In this document: positions 61,833 through 64,000 of the stretch, piece by piece | Numbering within the stretch: position 1 is the first letter of the stretch | How the letters are laid out: each line of letters starts with the position of its first letter | Assembly (NCBI RefSeq): GCF_036346875.1 | Contig: NZ_CP107852.1 | Location: 1,922,001 to 1,986,000 of the forward strand | Direction of reading: 5' to 3' | Source: Nocardia sp. NBC_00508 | Lineage (GTDB): Bacteria > Actinomycetota > Actinomycetes > Mycobacteriales > Mycobacteriaceae | DNA: 64,000 bases | Translations under genes and position numbers: made by a program | The notes under the pieces: generated by a model | Databases searched by the model: none | What the model saw: the letters and a program-made list of their open reading frames with translations, nothing else | What the model was told of the DNA's origin: nothing

Positions 61833-61874
61833 TAGACTGGCGTCATGCACCAGCCGAGGTCGCCGTCGCAATGA
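61833..61874 (+). promoter_or_regulatory. Leaderless promoter with 9-codon upstream ORF
   Basis: TAGACT (61833-61838) is a -10 box six bases before ATG 61845, so the transcript should start at or near this ATG. The ORF reads MHQPRSPSQ and its stop overlaps the start of the next gene (ATGA, 61871-61874). GTCTAC...GTAGAC inverted repeats surround the -10. Confidence 0.5.
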
Positions 61875-62410
61875 CCGAGCGCAAGCCGTCGAAGCTGACC
61901 TTCGAGTCGTGGATCGAAAAGCAGATCCACGAGGCGACCGCGCGCGGCGAATTCGACAATCTGCCCGGCACCGGCAAGCCGATCCCCGGCGCGGGTGCCG
62001 CCCACGACCAGGATTGGTGGTTGCGCGGGTATCTCCGTCGCCAGGGAGTCGGTGGCGACGCCCTGCTGCCGCCCTCGCTGCTGTTGCGACGCGATATCGA
62101 GCGGCTGCCCGAGACCGTCCGGGAACTCACCGCCGAGCGACACGTGCGGGCGGCGGTGAGCGAACTGAACAAGCGCATCGTGGAATGGCTGCGCCTGCCG
62201 GAGGGGCCGTTCGTGCCGATCGCGCCCGTGAATGCGGATGAGGTGGTCGCGCAATGGCGGACCGAGCGCGATGCGATGCGGGCACGCCGCGCACCGTCGT
62301 CGACGGAGGCATCACAAGGGCGTGCCGATGAGGTCACCGCACATCCGCCCCGACGCCGCTGGTGGCGGCGATGGCTCGGCCGCGGGAATCGCCGCCGGTC
62401 AGGTGTCTAG
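61871..62410 (+). CDS. DUF1992 (DnaJ-homologue subfamily C28-like) protein
   Basis: 179 residues from ATG 61871. DUF1992 core: FESWIEKQIHEATARGEFDNLPGTGKPIPG (about 11-40), DQDWWLRGYLRRQG and the helical ELTAERHVRAAVSELNKRIVEWLRLPEGP. It ends in a Trp/Arg-rich basic tail (RRRWWRRWLGRGNRRR). The family is conserved but functionally obscure. Translation is likely coupled to the 9-codon leader ORF. Its 3' end overlaps the convergent marR gene by 12 bases. Confidence 0.85.
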   Translation: MTERKPSKLTFESWIEKQIHEATARGEFDNLPGTGKPIPGAGAAHDQDWWLRGYLRRQGVGGDALLPPSLLLRRDIERLPETVRELTAERHVRAAVSELNKRIVEWLRLPEGPFVPIAPVNADEVVAQWRTERDAMRARRAPSSTEASQGRADEVTAHPPRRRWWRRWLGRGNRRRSGV

Positions 62411-62863
62411 TTCGGTCGCTTGCTCCACCTCGGCGACCACTTTGTCCGCGAGTGCCCGCAGCGCTCGCGCCTCCGCCGCCGTCATCGGCTCGATGAACAC
62501 GCGGCGGACCAGTTCCACATGGTTCGGCGCGGCCCGCTCCAGCGCGGTGCGACCTTCCGGAGTCAGCTGCACGATGATGCCGCGGGCATCCTCCTCGGCG
62601 GGCCGGCGCTCGACCAGTCCGCGGGCGTCCATCCTGGCCAGATGCTTGGACAACCGGCTCTTCTCCCAGCACACCCCGGTGGCCAGCTCTTTGGCGCGCA
62701 GACAGCCGCCCGGCGCCGCGGACAGCGCCACCATCAATTCGTAGTCCGCCAGGGACAGGCCGTCCTCGGCCAGCCCGGCCGAAATCGCCGCGTCCAAACG
62801 CTGGCGCAGCCGCACATAGGCCTGCCAGGTCTCCTGCTCGTCGTCGCTCAGCCACCGGACCAT
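62399..62863 (-). CDS. MarR-family regulator
   Basis: 154 residues: YVRLRQRLDAAISAGLAEDGLSLADYELMVALSAAPGGCLRAKELATGVCWEKSRLSKHLARMDARGLVERRPAEEDARGIIVQLT is the winged helix-turn-helix with its wing. A single Cys in GVCWEK lies in the recognition region. MarR proteins of this type often sit divergently next to pirin genes; here only a pirin remnant survives on the other side. Confidence 0.9.
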   Translation of the reverse strand: MVRWLSDDEQETWQAYVRLRQRLDAAISAGLAEDGLSLADYELMVALSAAPGGCLRAKELATGVCWEKSRLSKHLARMDARGLVERRPAEEDARGIIVQLTPEGRTALERAAPNHVELVRRVFIEPMTAAEARALRALADKVVAEVEQATELDT

Positions 62864-62901
62864 GGACGTGAAGTGTAATCCCGGTTGGTTGACATGGACA
62901 C

Positions 62902-63069
62902 CAGCTGGCAGTCTTCGGTCGCGGAGACGCGATCACCGTGACAGCCGATGCGCACCAAGGCAATCGGACCGGCGCGCTCGAGGTTCTGCTGCTCGGCGGG
63001 CGGCCGATCCAGGAACCGGTGGTGCAGTACGGGCCGTTCGTGATGAACACCCGTCCCCTAATGCCCTAG
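62902..63069 (+). pseudogene. C-terminal remnant of a pirin-like protein
   Basis: 56 codons read QLAVFGRGDAITVTADAH...ALEVLLLGGRPIQEPVVQYGPFVMNT, the end of the pirin C-terminal cupin (EPV.xYGPFVMNT is diagnostic). There is no start codon in place and the N-terminal ~200 residues, including the metal-binding HPH region, are absent. It lies divergently from marR. GTTGACATG (62888-62896) could be half of a lost regulator dyad. Confidence 0.8.
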
Positions 63070-63170
63070 TTCCGTCCCCCTACGGTTGACAAGAGAGCGA
63101 GCCGTCACAACAGTGGATGCGGCGTCCGGTCGGGCGCCCCATCCACCGCAGCAGACACACAGAGGAATAC

Positions 63171-63467
63171 ATGAACGTTCGTCGGCTCACCGTCAGCGCG
63201 GCCGTCGCGGGACTGACGCTTCTCGCGGCACCCGCCGCCCTAGCCGCCCCTCCGTCCGGTTCCGCCGGTACGGGCTCCTCGGCCGTCGACACCGGCTCCG
63301 GTGCCACCGGCTCGGCCAATCTGTCCCAAACCGGTTCGGCTGGTGGCGCCTTCGCCAACTGCGATGACGCCCGCGCCGCCGGACGGGCCCCGCTGGTCCG
63401 CGGGGAACCGGGTTTCGGCCCGCACCTGGATCCCGACGGCGACGGTTTCGCCTGCCCGACGGTCTGA
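63171..63467 (+). CDS. Secreted excalibur calcium-binding protein
   Basis: 98 residues from ATG 63171 (AGAGGAATAC upstream). Signal peptide: MNVRRLTVSAAVAGLTLLAAPAALA with cleavage after ALA. A Gly/Ser/Thr linker precedes an intact excalibur domain: CDDARAAGRAPLVRGEPGFGPHLDPDGDGFAC with DxDGDG calcium loop and two cysteines for a disulfide. Exported; function unknown, often linked to cell-surface or nuclease proteins. A strong terminator follows. Confidence 0.88.
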   Translation: MNVRRLTVSAAVAGLTLLAAPAALAAPPSGSAGTGSSAVDTGSGATGSANLSQTGSAGGAFANCDDARAAGRAPLVRGEPGFGPHLDPDGDGFACPTV

Positions 63468-63480
63468 ACCGACCGCCACA

Positions 63481-63527
63481 ACGACGACACCCGGTGGGCA
63501 TCGCCACACCGGGTGTCGTCGTTTTCC
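63481..63527. terminator. Terminator with U-tract between excalibur and DUF3618 genes
   Basis: A perfect 16-bp stem (63481-63496 with 63507-63522), a 10-base loop and TTTCC tail. It serves the plus-strand gene and may also stop the convergent DUF3618 gene. Confidence 0.85.
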
Positions 63528-63531
63528 CAGC

Positions 63532-63753
63532 TCAGCGGAAGATCTTCACCAGCACCAGCCCGACGAACAGGGCGGCAGCGCCGATCAGGCTGTACTTCAC
63601 CTTCGGCTGGTTCAGCTTCGCGACCACGATCTGTTTGGTGTCGTCCGCGATCCGATGCGGATCCGCGCGCACCGCGAGTTCGTCGAGCGTGCTCGCCAGC
63701 CGAGTGCGGGCGGCCTCGATATCCCGCTCGATCCGCTCGGTATCCCTTGCCAC
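63532..63753 (-). CDS. DUF3618 membrane-anchored small protein
   Basis: 73 residues from GTG 63753 behind GGAGGGTGG. The DUF3618 pattern is ARDTERIERDIEAARTRLASTLDELAVRADPHRIADDTKQIV, then a C-terminal membrane helix (YSLIGAAALFVGLVLVKIF). Corresponds to Rv2520c next to bcp. Function unknown. Divergent from bcp. Confidence 0.88.
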   Translation of the reverse strand: MARDTERIERDIEAARTRLASTLDELAVRADPHRIADDTKQIVVAKLNQPKVKYSLIGAAALFVGLVLVKIFR

Positions 63754-63919
63754 GTTCCACCCTCCTGTTGTCGATTGCCGCGCCCGGGGCCCGAACGACG
63801 CCGCATGCTCGTCCGTTCGCCGAGCGCCCAGGGCACGCCGACGAGTCTATCCGCCCCCACACCGCGCGATCGGGCCGCGCGAGGATGTCCTGTCCGAGCG
63901 TTCGGTTACCGTGCTGGAG

Positions 63920-64000
63920 GTGACCACCAACCAACGACTCTCCCCCGGCGACCCCGCCCCCGACTTCACGCTGCCCGACGCCGACGGCAAAGACGTCTCG
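63920..64000 (+). CDS. bcp: Peroxiredoxin Bcp, N-terminal fragment at window edge
   Basis: 27 codons from GTG 63920 give TTNQRLSPGDPAPDFTLPDADGKDVS, the thioredoxin-fold entry of AhpC/TSA peroxiredoxins. The catalytic cysteine lies beyond the window. In M. tuberculosis bcp (Rv2521) is adjacent to the DUF3618 gene Rv2520c, which supports the call. Confidence 0.85.
   Translation, partial: MTTNQRLSPGDPAPDFTLPDADGKDVS

Overview
The window is high-GC actinobacterial DNA, most likely from a Nocardia-like member of the Mycobacteriales. Evidence: mycothiol-dependent nitroreductase, mycolate reductase CmrA, truncated hemoglobin GlbO, the ~1,650-residue NAD-glutamate dehydrogenase, many GTG/ATGA overlaps, and extensive gene-order agreement (from memory of the M. 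tuberculosis map) with Rv2465c-Rv2478c on the left and Rv2509-Rv2521 on the right.

Left backbone (1-32.8 kb): rpiB (cut by the window edge), an M48 peptidase, the Rv2466c-type nitroreductase, a ferredoxin-reductase-type flavoprotein, a YCII protein with its ECF42-type sigma factor and a Nudix hydrolase. An accessory block (about 5.9-11.5 kb) follows, holding a secreted protein, two small coupled genes, a three-gene XRE/DUF6879 module invaded by an IS110-family element, and a purC homologue whose 5' leader is duplicated 5.5 kb away. The backbone resumes with pepN, a DUF5130 gene, a probable ctaJ, aglA, glbO, an HNH nuclease, azlCD with an XRE-cupin regulator, an Rv2474c-like gene, a thioesterase, gdh, ettA, an ssb paralogue, a threonine dehydratase-like gene and a CopD/CtaG fusion.

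Middle (32.9-50 kb), not collinear with the left block: tRNA-Arg(UCU), a class II glutamine amidotransferase, a three-gene ABC-2 exporter, a DUF4389 protein, a probable copper-regulated cluster (excalibur lipoprotein, lpqS, cysK2, MFS), DUF4254 and small genes, the DesA3 desaturase with its reductase and a divergent TetR regulator, a UMF1-type MFS protein, and a PadR-fadH pair.

Right backbone (50-64 kb): cmrA, a remnant of a diaminopimelate decarboxylase, orn, tRNA-His(GUG), then a GntR-controlled six-cistron catabolic operon (TSUP permease, amidohydrolase, 15-codon mini-ORF, MFS, fumarylpyruvate-hydrolase-like protein, PuuE-like deacetylase). After that come the L,D-transpeptidase, tRNA-Lys(CUU), an SLT-domain muralytic protein with a ~500-nt leader, DUF1992, MarR, a pirin remnant, an excalibur protein, DUF3618 and the start of bcp.

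Best candidates for something undescribed are the GntR operon (unknown nitrogen-containing substrate), the copper-linked S-sulfocysteine synthase cluster with its added excalibur lipoprotein, the codon-usage mosaic inside gdh, and the purC-leader repeat bounding the accessory block. I saw no CRISPR array, prophage structural cluster or plasmid origin.
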